Shown here in pieces: positions 25,643-34,248 of a stretch of DNA of 64,000 nucleotides. Positions within the stretch are counted from its first letter, which is position 1, and each line of letters starts with the position of its first letter. A model generated the notes under the pieces. It saw only the letters and a list, made by a program, of their open reading frames with translations, was not told the DNA's origin and ran no database searches. The position numbers and the translations under genes are program-made. The stretch spans positions 1-64,000 of the forward strand of contig CAZPVS010000001.1 in assembly GCA_964590315.1 (NCBI GenBank). Reading direction: 5' to 3'. The DNA comes from JALRHH01 sp964590315 (lineage in GTDB: Bacteria > Patescibacteriota > Saccharimonadia > Saccharimonadales > JALRHH01).

Positions 25643-27184
25643 ATGACACAAACAGAAGCGCTTGCCATACTTGAGTCCGGGCGGTCGGTCTTACTGACGG
25701 GTGCTGCCGGTACCGGGAAAACATACCTCATTAATGAGTTTATTCGGCGGAGCAAGAAGCGAAAGAAAAATATTGCCGTCACCGCGACAACGGGGTTGGC
25801 TGCCACGCATCTGAACGGGACGACAATTCATGCCTGGTCTGGTATTGGCGTCCATGATGAACTACCGAAGTTATTCTTCCAGAAGCTGGGTAAGCAGCGG
25901 CAAAGTTTGATTGCCAAGGCAGATATTTTGATCATAGACGAGATCAGTATGTTGCATGATTTCCGACTGGATATGGTGGAGGAAGTGACGCGGAAAGTCC
26001 GAGGTATCGACAAGCCATTCGGGGGGCTGCAGGTCATATTGGTCGGTGATTTTTTCCAGTTGCCACCCGTTAATCGCCACGATTCTCGTGCGGGGAGCTT
26101 TGTGCTCAGTTCTCAGACATGGCAAGCGGGTGATTTGACGGTGTGCTATCTCGAGCACCAGTATCGTCAAAGCGAAGATGACGCGTACGCCCAGATATTA
26201 AACGGCATACGGGCAGGTGTCTTGACCAGGAACCAGTTGACGGCACTGCAGCGTCGTATTGATGTGGCGATTGATCCGTTTGTGGCGCGTACTCGGCTGC
26301 TGACGACCAACATTGACGTCGATCGTATTAACAATGCGGAGCTTGATCGACTTGATGGTGACACCTATGAATATGAACTAGAGACAAGCGGAAGCAAAAA
26401 GTATCGTGAGCAGTTGATGCGCTCGTGTCTGGCTCCAGAAGTGCTCCAACTCAAGAAAGGTGCGCATGTCATGTGTATCAAGAACAACCAGGATCGCAAA
26501 TACGCAAATGGCACGCTAGGGGTGGTAACAGGTTTTGATGAGGACACGAACTACCCAATTGTAAAATTAAACAATGGCAAAACGGTCATTATGCAACCGG
26601 AGACATGGGAGCTGATAGACGGGGATAAACGTCGAGCTACGCTCAAACAGCTGCCCCTCAGGTTGGCCTGGGCGATTACGGTGCACAAGAGCCAAGGTAT
26701 GACACTCGATAGCGCCCACATTGACCTGAGACGGGCGTTTGTTGAGGGTATGGGGTATGTGGCATTGTCTCGTGTCAAAAGTATGAGCCAGCTCGCACTT
26801 GACGGGTTGAATGGGATGGCACTCAAGACGAGTCCTTTGGCGCGTGAAATAGATACGGAACTTCGGAGGCGAAGTAATGAAGCGCTCGATGAATACGCGG
26901 CGGTCATCGCCAAATGGCAGCAGGATGAGGCTCGGCGCGTCCAGAACCCGGAGCCAGAAGAGGACGAGAAGCCATTGAGCAATTGGTCGGAGAAGCTTGC
27001 CAAAATGCGCGAGACCTACCCGAATGCTTATCGACCATGGGCGGATGCTGACGACGAGAAACTCAAGTCATTATTTGAAAACGGCAAAACACTTAACATG
27101 TTAAGTGATTCATTAGGTCGACACACCGGTAGTATCAAAAAGAGACTAGAAAAGCACTTTGGTGAAGACGTCCATATTGGGTAA
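25643..27184 (+). CDS. PIF1/RecD-like superfamily 1B helicase
   Basis: 513 residues. Walker A LLTGAAGTGKTYLINEF, VTATTGLAATHLNG, Walker B ILIIDEISMLHDF, VGDFFQLPPV, YRQSEDDAYA, and the distal HKSQGMTLDSA and GYVALSRVKS motifs define a PIF1-type 5'-3' DNA helicase. The last 60 residues (YRPWADADDEKLKSLFENGK, DSLGRHTGSIKKRLEKH) form an extra helix-turn-helix seen in bacterial members. TACAAT at 25629-25634 ends 8 nt before the ATG, so the mRNA is probably leaderless. Confidence 0.93.
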   Translation: MTQTEALAILESGRSVLLTGAAGTGKTYLINEFIRRSKKRKKNIAVTATTGLAATHLNGTTIHAWSGIGVHDELPKLFFQKLGKQRQSLIAKADILIIDEISMLHDFRLDMVEEVTRKVRGIDKPFGGLQVILVGDFFQLPPVNRHDSRAGSFVLSSQTWQAGDLTVCYLEHQYRQSEDDAYAQILNGIRAGVLTRNQLTALQRRIDVAIDPFVARTRLLTTNIDVDRINNAELDRLDGDTYEYELETSGSKKYREQLMRSCLAPEVLQLKKGAHVMCIKNNQDRKYANGTLGVVTGFDEDTNYPIVKLNNGKTVIMQPETWELIDGDKRRATLKQLPLRLAWAITVHKSQGMTLDSAHIDLRRAFVEGMGYVALSRVKSMSQLALDGLNGMALKTSPLAREIDTELRRRSNEALDEYAAVIAKWQQDEARRVQNPEPEEDEKPLSNWSEKLAKMRETYPNAYRPWADADDEKLKSLFENGKTLNMLSDSLGRHTGSIKKRLEKHFGEDVHIG

Positions 27185-27841
27185 TCACTGCCCTAATATT
27201 GATACGGAACGAGCGATGATAAGGGCTAATACTGAGACCGAGACGAGGGCTTGGATACCCATGAGGGTTTTTGCCTGATGCGTGAGTGGCTTGGCATCGG
27301 CAGCGGCAAAGTTGATGGCATTGGTCAGTGAAAGATAGAGATAGTCAGGGAAGCTGGGTTGCCACAAAGGGAAGTCGTGCTTCATATCCTGCTGGGGAAA
27401 CTGAAAGTCTTTATCATGCTTAGACCATTTCTTGCCGGATAGGCCGGGACTGTCTATTTCCCAGTACCAAAGGGCGAACACGATAATGTTGGTAAGGAAT
27501 ATCGCGATAGCTGAAGCAAGCAGATTATAGCCAGTGACAAGGTCACTCTGGGTAATGAGGAGTCGAGTAACAACAATCACTGAGCTGATATTCTCTGCCG
27601 AAATCAACCCCAGCAGCAGAAATGACATGGTGCGGTAGAGAGACTGTGCAAGCAGTATGGGGTGATGCGCGCTGACACCCAGGATAGTTGCGAGCGCCAG
27701 TTCGCTAAAAATTATGAGTGGATGCGGTCCGTATGCCAGACTGCCGTTGGTCACCCACGTGGTTACCTGCAAGGCGATGGCTACATATAATGCTAACTGA
27801 GCAAAAAGCAATTCTTTCCGGCCAAGGTGAGGACGTATCAT
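27185..27841 (-). CDS. DUF1345-like membrane protein
   Basis: 218 residues with five or six helices and the pattern FPDYLYLSLTNAINFAAADAKP near residue 160, followed by a final helix (QALVSVSVLALIIARSVSIL), similar to DUF1345 proteins that resemble ion channels. Function unknown. It converges with the helicase gene with no gap. Confidence 0.65.
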   Translation of the reverse strand: MIRPHLGRKELLFAQLALYVAIALQVTTWVTNGSLAYGPHPLIIFSELALATILGVSAHHPILLAQSLYRTMSFLLLGLISAENISSVIVVTRLLITQSDLVTGYNLLASAIAIFLTNIIVFALWYWEIDSPGLSGKKWSKHDKDFQFPQQDMKHDFPLWQPSFPDYLYLSLTNAINFAAADAKPLTHQAKTLMGIQALVSVSVLALIIARSVSILGQ

Positions 27842-27877
27842 GAGCGGTATTATGACATGCTGGGAATAAAACTAAAA

Positions 27878-27907
27878 ACTCCCGCGTGAGGGGCGGGAGT
27901 TGTTTTG
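27878..27907. terminator. Hairpin terminator
   Basis: ACTCCCGC (27878-27885) pairs with GCGGGAGT (27893-27900), followed by TGTTTTG. It lies between divergent genes; an A-run on the other side makes it weakly bidirectional. Confidence 0.7.
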
Positions 27908-28085
27908 TGATTTCGTGGTTTATGTGTGATTTTCGTTTGCTGTTTTCGACTTGAGCACTAACATACCTGCTGTCAGATTGCTGCCGACACATCGGTATGT
28001 CTCTGCGAGCAACTCAAATCATAAGCACTACTGTACTCCGCTCAAAATGTACCGTCAAGCTTCTGTTTATGCGATACTTATAACT

Positions 28086-28511
28086 ATGCAAGATCAACTG
28101 ACAAGTGGACCTATGAACTTACAACAACCACGGAGTGATCTCCAGCAGGGTGCGTCGACATTGCAACAAGGTGGCGGCACGAGCCAGTCCAACACATCCA
28201 ATCCTAACCAGCTCCCGCAGACAGCAGCGCTGGAGGTAGAGACTATGACGCAAGCGCAGCCCGGTCAGCGTGTCGAATCTGCCGCGCAGGTTACCTCCGT
28301 CAACGGCGTATTCCTCCTCCTGTTAATCATACCGTTCCTGCTCGCTCTCAGCTTATGGCCCCGGAAGAAGGTCACTTCCGCAGCGACCGGTCAGGAGGCT
28401 GAGCAACTAGATGTACATGCGGAAGTGCCAGTTGCACAGGCTGTTACCACTCGTCCGAAGCCCAAGCCTAAGAAAAAATCCGCCAAACGTAAGAAGTCCG
28501 GCAAGCGCTAG
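28086..28511 (+). CDS. Single-helix membrane protein with basic tail
   Basis: 141 residues. A Gln/Ser/Thr-rich N-terminal half, one helix (GVFLLLLIIPFLLALSLWPR, about 75-95) and a very basic tail (KPKPKKKSAKRKKSGKR). No enzymatic motif. The ATG at 28086 is the first that avoids an implausible upstream extension. It lies 46 nt before the next gene. Confidence 0.6.
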   Translation: MQDQLTSGPMNLQQPRSDLQQGASTLQQGGGTSQSNTSNPNQLPQTAALEVETMTQAQPGQRVESAAQVTSVNGVFLLLLIIPFLLALSLWPRKKVTSAATGQEAEQLDVHAEVPVAQAVTTRPKPKPKKKSAKRKKSGKR

Positions 28512-28557
28512 CCGTGGTACACTAGAACAAGATAAACATAAGCATAAATCATACTAG

Positions 28558-30759
28558 ATGGCAGATGAACGTAAACAAGACCTAGGCAGTCCTGATGAAG
28601 AGGCGCTTGAACAACATGTCCGGCAGATGCTTGACGTGACGGTGCCTGATGAACCCGAAACCGAGGCAGCATCAACAGCTGGCCAATCGTCCCCTGCAAG
28701 CGCTCCCGAAGTAAAAGGAAAAAGTGGTCAGAAATCGCCTATTGCCATATCAGTTACGTCAAGCGACGATGATGCACCGACTGACGCTAAAGAATCACCT
28801 GACAACACGGATTTGGTGGCAGCTATCGAAGAAACTAATAAGCAGCTGGCTGCCCAGCAGACCCCGAGTGCACCGCTCGTCACGCCGACAAAACCCGGCA
28901 AGAAGCTAACCATCACACATTTTGACGATGAACCCGAGAAGTCGGAGGACGTACATGTCACTGCAGAAGAACCCCAGCTGCCTGCGCCAGCTTCTGCTTC
29001 TGTTGAGCAATCGAATCCAGTTGCGCCTTCTGCCGAAACACCTGATATAGCCGATTCTCCGCTGGAGAAAGAAATTGAATCCGCTGAAACCGAACGTGCC
29101 GTGACAGATATCATTGCGACAGAGAGTGATAAGTTATTGGCCATCGATGATCAGCTTGTTGCACCGCAGGCACCGGTAAAGCCAAAGCGAAAGCGCCGGG
29201 GACTGTTTTCACTGCTTCGGCGGAGTTCTGCTGCCCGCTGGACACTGGCTCTCCTGATGCTCCTGGGGCTTGGTGGCCTAGCTGCGTTCCCCACGACACG
29301 CTATGCAATACTGAACGCCGCTGGTGTACGGAGCAGTGCCTCACTGACGGTTGTTGATCAGACCACTCGCCAACCATTAAAAAATGTCACCGTTACCATT
29401 AATGACCGCACGGTTCAGACAAACCAAGAAGGTGTGGCCCAACTTGACCAGCTGAAGCTCGGCCCAACAGAAGTCAAGGTGGAGCGTCGCGCATTTACTG
29501 AACAACGGCGTCCAATTACCATCGGCTGGGGAAGCAATCCACTTGGCGAGTTTAATCTCGAGCCCAAAGGCAGCCAGTATACCCTGACTATTGCTGATGT
29601 GATTTCAGGTGCCCCCATTGCAAACGCAGAGGCAACTGTAGATGATTTGAGCACACAGGCGGATGATAAAGGTGTCATTAAGCTGACACTTGATGGGCGG
29701 GATGTCGAAAAAGTAAGCGTCACCATAACCGCAGAAGGTTACCGCAATGCACAACTCGATCTTACCTTAGCCAATAAACAGAATATCGACATCAAGTTGA
29801 CCCCTTCCCAGCAAGTTGTTTTCATATCAAAGCGGTCAGGCACCTATGACGTGTATAAGATCGATGTGGATGGCAAGAATGAGTCTCTGCTCCTGACTGG
29901 CACAGGTAATGAACGTAATGATATTGTCTTGACCCAGCATCCAAGTGACAATATTGCCATGCTCGTCTCAGAGCGAACCGGCAGCCGAAGTACGACCGGG
30001 GATATTCTCCGCGAACTCACGTTCATCAATGTCAAAGACGGTGCAACCAAACAAGTTGCTCAATCATCACAGTTGAGGGTTGTTGATTGGATCGGCAGCA
30101 GGCTTGTATACGTCCAGTTGAACGACGATGCAAAACCGGATGACCCGCAGCGGTATAAACTTATGAGCTATGATTATCGTTCTGGTGACAATCGCCAATT
30201 AGCAGCGACAAATTACTTTAATGATGTTTTATCGGCGGATGGAAAAGTCTACTACGCTCCATCGAGTGCGTATCAGGAGGGGGTGAATATTGGGGTATTC
30301 GCAGTATTTGCTGATGGGAGTGGCAAAGAGCCATTGCTCGACAAAGAAGTGTGGAATATGCACCGTACCGCACACAACCAGATAACGCTAGCAGTCCAGC
30401 AAGAGTGGTATTCATACACATTAGGCGACAAGACGCCAAAGAGGCTTGATGGCCAGCCCTCGTTGAACGCATCCCGTGCCTACAGTGATAGTCCCGACGG
30501 TAAATACAGCATTTGGGTAGATGATCGAGATGGCAAGGGAACGCTCGTCTTGTATGACATCGCGGCTCGATCCGAGAAAGTGATTCATGCACAAAATGGC
30601 GTGCGCTTACCGATACGTTGGGTACATAACAATATCATTGTCTTTCGAGTCGTGACGGACCAAGAAACGGCTGATTATGCCGTCAGTATCCAGGGCGGTC
30701 CACCCGTGAAGATTAGTAACGTAACCAACAGTCTGGGCGTGGATCGCTGGACGCTATAA
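28558..30759 (+). CDS. Anchored surface protein with PEGA-like repeats and beta-propeller
   Basis: 733 residues. 1-205 is an acidic, low-complexity cytosolic segment. A basic stretch (KPKRKRRGLFSLLRR) and one helix (WTLALLMLLGLGGLAAF) follow. 260-415 holds two Ig-like carboxypeptidase-regulatory/PEGA repeats (LTVVDQTTRQPLKNVTVTIN and TIADVISGAPIANAEATVDD). 420-733 has TolB/PD40-like blades (VFISKRSGTYDVYKIDVDGK, SPDGKYSIWVDDRDG). It is probably an outward-facing binding or scaffold protein; ligand unknown. Confidence 0.75.
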   Translation: MADERKQDLGSPDEEALEQHVRQMLDVTVPDEPETEAASTAGQSSPASAPEVKGKSGQKSPIAISVTSSDDDAPTDAKESPDNTDLVAAIEETNKQLAAQQTPSAPLVTPTKPGKKLTITHFDDEPEKSEDVHVTAEEPQLPAPASASVEQSNPVAPSAETPDIADSPLEKEIESAETERAVTDIIATESDKLLAIDDQLVAPQAPVKPKRKRRGLFSLLRRSSAARWTLALLMLLGLGGLAAFPTTRYAILNAAGVRSSASLTVVDQTTRQPLKNVTVTINDRTVQTNQEGVAQLDQLKLGPTEVKVERRAFTEQRRPITIGWGSNPLGEFNLEPKGSQYTLTIADVISGAPIANAEATVDDLSTQADDKGVIKLTLDGRDVEKVSVTITAEGYRNAQLDLTLANKQNIDIKLTPSQQVVFISKRSGTYDVYKIDVDGKNESLLLTGTGNERNDIVLTQHPSDNIAMLVSERTGSRSTTGDILRELTFINVKDGATKQVAQSSQLRVVDWIGSRLVYVQLNDDAKPDDPQRYKLMSYDYRSGDNRQLAATNYFNDVLSADGKVYYAPSSAYQEGVNIGVFAVFADGSGKEPLLDKEVWNMHRTAHNQITLAVQQEWYSYTLGDKTPKRLDGQPSLNASRAYSDSPDGKYSIWVDDRDGKGTLVLYDIAARSEKVIHAQNGVRLPIRWVHNNIIVFRVVTDQETADYAVSIQGGPPVKISNVTNSLGVDRWTL

Positions 30760-30798
30760 CAATGCGCGCTGTGAGCAAGAATCGGATGTAATCGGGCC

Positions 30799-31608
30799 GT
30801 GCACGACTATGAACAGTTCAGAGAACTTGTATGGGAGTACTATCGTGCGGACGGACGACAGTTCCCGTGGCGAGAACTAGCTCCCGACGGTGTAGTTGAT
30901 CCGTACCATATCGTCGTATCAGAAATGATGCTACAGCAGACCCAGACAGTCCGTGTTATCCCAAAGTACCAGCAGTTTCTTGAACAATTTCCCGATATTA
31001 ATGCACTGGCGAATAGTACGCTCGCAGCTGTCCTACAGGTGTGGGTGGGGCTAGGATATAATCGTCGAGCAAAATTCTTATGGGAGGCTGCCCAGATTAT
31101 CCGAGATGAATGCCAGGGAGTTATTCCGAGTGACGCATCAGCCCTGACACGGTTGCCGGGTATCGGTAGTAACACTGCGGGAGCTATCATGGCGTATGCC
31201 TATAATCAGCCCGTAGCATTTATTGAAACGAATATTAGGACGGTATACATCCACTATTTCTTCCAGGGGCACGCCGACGTACATGATAATGATATTTTGC
31301 CACTTGTTGCGGCGACGGTTGACTCGGAGCATCCAAGAGAGTGGTATTGGGCACTTATGGATTATGGCGTGCATATAAAATCTGCATTTGGGAATGTCAG
31401 CCGAGACAGCCGACACTACACCCGTCAAAGCCAGTTCGCTGGCTCTCAGCGACAGCTCCGGGGTCAGATTATTCGAATGCTTACGGCCCGCTCATATCAG
31501 TATGATGATCTTCTGGGGGCAATAGATGACCCGCGCACCGAGATAGTGATTTCCGACCTTCTTTCAGAGCAGCTCGTCCAGCGCACGGGCGACACCCTTA
31601 GTTTGTGA
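30799..31608 (+). CDS. MutY-like A/G-specific DNA glycosylase without Fe-S cluster
   Basis: 269 residues of the HhH-GPD family. FPWRELAPDGVVDPYHIVVS, MMLQQTQTVRV and YNRRAKFL fit MutY (catalytic Glu in SEMMLQQT). LTRLPGIGSNTAGAIMAYA is the helix-hairpin-helix and ETNIRTVYIHYFF contains the catalytic region. It lacks the C-x6-C-x2-C-x5-C cluster and the C-terminal 8-oxoG recognition domain, so it is a short, cluster-free form. It probably removes mispaired adenine. GTG start at 30799. Confidence 0.85.
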   Translation: MHDYEQFRELVWEYYRADGRQFPWRELAPDGVVDPYHIVVSEMMLQQTQTVRVIPKYQQFLEQFPDINALANSTLAAVLQVWVGLGYNRRAKFLWEAAQIIRDECQGVIPSDASALTRLPGIGSNTAGAIMAYAYNQPVAFIETNIRTVYIHYFFQGHADVHDNDILPLVAATVDSEHPREWYWALMDYGVHIKSAFGNVSRDSRHYTRQSQFAGSQRQLRGQIIRMLTARSYQYDDLLGAIDDPRTEIVISDLLSEQLVQRTGDTLSL

Positions 31609-31653
31609 TATGGCTTATGGTAAAATGCCCTTAAGGAGGCGTATAAAGCTATT

Positions 31654-32355
31654 ATGAAACATCACCTAAAACTTGCGCTGGGAAGTATACTATTGACCCC
31701 AGTATTTGTGGTGGGCACCGTGCTGGCACAAGAACAGCAACAAACAACGGCAGAACAGCCAACCACGACTGAAACAGCACCACAGCAAATGACCGCAGAG
31801 GAAAAACAGAAATTACTCGAGCGGGTACAGCAGCGAAAAGCTGAAGCAAAATTAAAGCTCACCAACACGCAACAGAAGCGTTTGCAAGCGCGCTGTACGG
31901 CATCGCAGGGTAAAGTACAGTCGCTCGTCGGTCGCCAGAAAGGTGTTGAGACGAGTCATGCAAAAGTTCACGCCAACTTGGTTGATCGGCTGACAAAGCT
32001 CGAAACAAAATTAGCCGAACAAAAGGTTGATACAGCAGCGCTGAAAACACAGATTGCTGAGCTACAAGCAAAAATCGCGACATTTAAAACTGACTTTGCT
32101 GCCTACCAAGCGCTCGCGTCCGATGTCGTTAATATGGACTGTGTTGCAGATCCCACTGCATTCAAGGCTTCTCTTGAAGCAACCAGAACAGCTCTGAAGA
32201 AAGTACACGATGATTCAGTTGCCATTAAGGCGTACGTGAACGAGACTATTAAGCCGACGCTACAGCAGATTCGCGCGCAATTAGCAGATGCAGATTCTGA
32301 CACACAGTCGGATGACAATGATACGTCAACAACGACAAACACGGAGGGGCAATAA
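31654..32355 (+). CDS. Secreted coiled-coil protein
   Basis: 233 residues. A signal peptide (HHLKLALGSILLTPVFVVGT, cleavage after VLA) is followed by a Gln/Thr-rich segment, long helical coiled coils (about 60-150 and 180-215) and an Asp/Thr-rich end. Two cysteines (about 81 and 155) could form a disulfide, which fits the DsbA protein of this genome. Function unknown. AAGGAGGCG at about 31634 is distant from the ATG at 31654. Confidence 0.6.
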   Translation: MKHHLKLALGSILLTPVFVVGTVLAQEQQQTTAEQPTTTETAPQQMTAEEKQKLLERVQQRKAEAKLKLTNTQQKRLQARCTASQGKVQSLVGRQKGVETSHAKVHANLVDRLTKLETKLAEQKVDTAALKTQIAELQAKIATFKTDFAAYQALASDVVNMDCVADPTAFKASLEATRTALKKVHDDSVAIKAYVNETIKPTLQQIRAQLADADSDTQSDDNDTSTTTNTEGQ

Positions 32356-32356
32356 A

Positions 32357-32845
32357 ATGGATGACATCAAAGCTCCACGGCCAGCTAACACAGGGCCGGT
32401 TATGGATATCCAAGCGCCACCGGTGAGCCAGCAGGCAACTGACGTGCAAAATAATAGTGTGACGCCAGTGACTGAAGCGCCGCAGTATGCTGCGGGCGAT
32501 GCTCCAATGGCTGCTACTGAAGAACCCCAGGCTGCTACACCACTCGTTGCCACACCGGGGAACCACGGGGCGCATCATCGAGCGCCTATCGGTGCAATTA
32601 TGGTTGCGGTGGTGGTTGCAGCGGTATTAGCAGTCGTATCAGTCTATGCGTTTAATAATACGCAGCGAACAGCCGATAATAACGCCACAGATAAAACCGC
32701 AGAACAGGCAAAACCAGCTGTCGAGACGGTCAAGCAGTCAGATGTTGATGCTACGACAAAAGATATTGACGCCACAATGGGGCAACTCGATGAGAGCTCT
32801 CAGCTCAATAGCGAGGAACTCAGCGACAATTCTCTCGGGCTGTAA
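32357..32845 (+). CDS. Single-helix membrane protein
   Basis: 162 residues: proline/alanine-rich cytosolic part, one helix (GAIMVAVVVAAVLAVVSVYAF) and a short acidic outer tail with DATTKDIDATMGQLDESSQL. The ATG at 32357 follows GGAGGGG and begins 2 nt after the coiled-coil gene's stop, so the two are co-translated. Confidence 0.6.
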   Translation: MDDIKAPRPANTGPVMDIQAPPVSQQATDVQNNSVTPVTEAPQYAAGDAPMAATEEPQAATPLVATPGNHGAHHRAPIGAIMVAVVVAAVLAVVSVYAFNNTQRTADNNATDKTAEQAKPAVETVKQSDVDATTKDIDATMGQLDESSQLNSEELSDNSLGL

Positions 32846-32914
32846 TACTCCTGAAATACGCTATAATGTTAAGAGCCTGTGAATGCAGGTTCTTTTCTTT
32901 TAGGAGATACAAGT

Positions 32915-33502
32915 ATGTCCCGCGTGATGCCCCTTTCAGATGCCATTACTGCCGTGCAGTCCGGTGCAGTTGGTGTATTACCAACTGATACGGTTTACGG
33001 CATTGTTTGCCGCGCGGATCAACCCGAATCCGTAGACCGTTTGTACCAACTGAAATATCGTGAGAACAAGCCAGGAACATTGATTGCCGCCTCGCTCGAA
33101 CAACTGGTTGATCTTGGAATACCGCGCCGGTACCTCACGGCTGTCGAGCAGTTCTGGCCAAACTCTATCAGTGTCGTTATTCCTGCCGGGGAACAATTGC
33201 AGTATATCCACCAGGGTAAATTCTCAATTGCCTGTCGCATCCCGGCAGCGGCTGACGTTGTCAGTGTACTGGCACAAACCGGGCCATTACTTACCTCAAG
33301 CGCCAATATGCCCGGTGAGCCACCGGCTGAAACGGTTGAGCAGGCCGTCGCGTACTTTGGTGATAGTGTTGATTTCTATGTTGATGGTGGTGATTTGTCA
33401 GGGCGCGATGCCTCTACCGTCATCCGCATGGTAGATGATGCCGTGGAAGTATTGCGACAAGGTTCGATTCAAGTAACGGAAAGCGGAGAAATAATCACAT
33501 GA
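32915..33502 (+). CDS. tsaC: Threonylcarbamoyl-AMP synthase (TsaC/YrdC)
   Basis: 195 residues. It makes threonylcarbamoyl-AMP for the t6A37 modification of ANN-decoding tRNAs. LPTDTVYGIVCRADQPE, KYRENKPGTLIAASLEQL, SIACRIPA and LLTSSANMPGEPPA are the YrdC motifs. The ATG at 32915 follows TAGGAGAT. Its end overlaps the MazG gene (ATGA). Confidence 0.93.
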   Translation: MSRVMPLSDAITAVQSGAVGVLPTDTVYGIVCRADQPESVDRLYQLKYRENKPGTLIAASLEQLVDLGIPRRYLTAVEQFWPNSISVVIPAGEQLQYIHQGKFSIACRIPAAADVVSVLAQTGPLLTSSANMPGEPPAETVEQAVAYFGDSVDFYVDGGDLSGRDASTVIRMVDDAVEVLRQGSIQVTESGEIIT

Positions 33503-33840
33503 CGTTTAACGACTATCAACAGCAAGCAATTACTACCGATATCTTTCAGGGAATGACGACGGTGAGTGACCACGCGTTCTTGGAGAAAGCATTTGGTCTG
33601 GTAGAAGAATCAGGCGAGGTTGCTGGCAAGCTGAAACGGGTATTCCGCGAAAAACAGGGTGTGTTGAGTGTGGCTGATAAGCAAGAGATCATCAAGGAGT
33701 TTGGTGATGTATTGTGGTATATCAGTGCGCTCGCACACTATTTAGACGTACCACTAGAAGAAGTTGCCCAGCGTAACCTCGATAAGGTACTGAGTCGGAA
33801 GGCACGCGGGCAAACCTTGGGGAGTGGTGACAATCGTTAG
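33499..33840 (+). CDS. MazG-like NTP pyrophosphohydrolase
   Basis: 113 residues, a single MazG domain. LVEESGEVAGKLKR (ExxE) and EFGDVLWYISALA (ExxD) bind magnesium. It hydrolyses nucleoside triphosphates to monophosphates as housecleaning. Translationally coupled to tsaC by a 4-nt overlap. Confidence 0.9.
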   Translation: MTFNDYQQQAITTDIFQGMTTVSDHAFLEKAFGLVEESGEVAGKLKRVFREKQGVLSVADKQEIIKEFGDVLWYISALAHYLDVPLEEVAQRNLDKVLSRKARGQTLGSGDNR

Positions 33841-33879
33841 CGCTTGTACGGACAGAGGATAATCCGTATCATTACATAT

Positions 33880-34248
33880 ATGAGCAAAACTATTTTAGTC
33901 GTTGATGACGACAAGCTAATTCGCGAAGGGCTGACAGCTCTTCTTAAAAACGCCGGACAAACTGTGATTGAAGCGGCAAATGGTCGGGAAGGACTTGACC
34001 AGGCACTCGCACTTCACCCAGACTTGGTTGTCACTGATGTTCGCATGCCAGAAATAACAGGACTAGAAATGATCGATCAACTCCAGCAAGATGAGTGGGG
34101 CAAGCATGTTCCGATAGTGGTACTTACGAATGATGATTCAAGCGGTTCGGTGAACCAGGCGCTCCAAAGCGGTGTCAGTGTGTATCTAGCGAAGAATCTA
34201 CCTCCGGCGTCTTTGAGCCAGCAGATTCTTCAGGTTGTTGGCGAGTAA
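33880..34248 (+). CDS. Single-domain response regulator
   Basis: 122 residues, receiver domain only: VVDDDKL acid pair, DLVVTDVRMPE phosphoacceptor aspartate (about residue 51), VVLTNDD threonine and YLAKNLPP lysine. No output domain, so it would act through protein contacts. Its last 74 nt overlap the end of the convergent histidine kinase gene, its likely partner. Confidence 0.92.
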   Translation: MSKTILVVDDDKLIREGLTALLKNAGQTVIEAANGREGLDQALALHPDLVVTDVRMPEITGLEMIDQLQQDEWGKHVPIVVLTNDDSSGSVNQALQSGVSVYLAKNLPPASLSQQILQVVGE

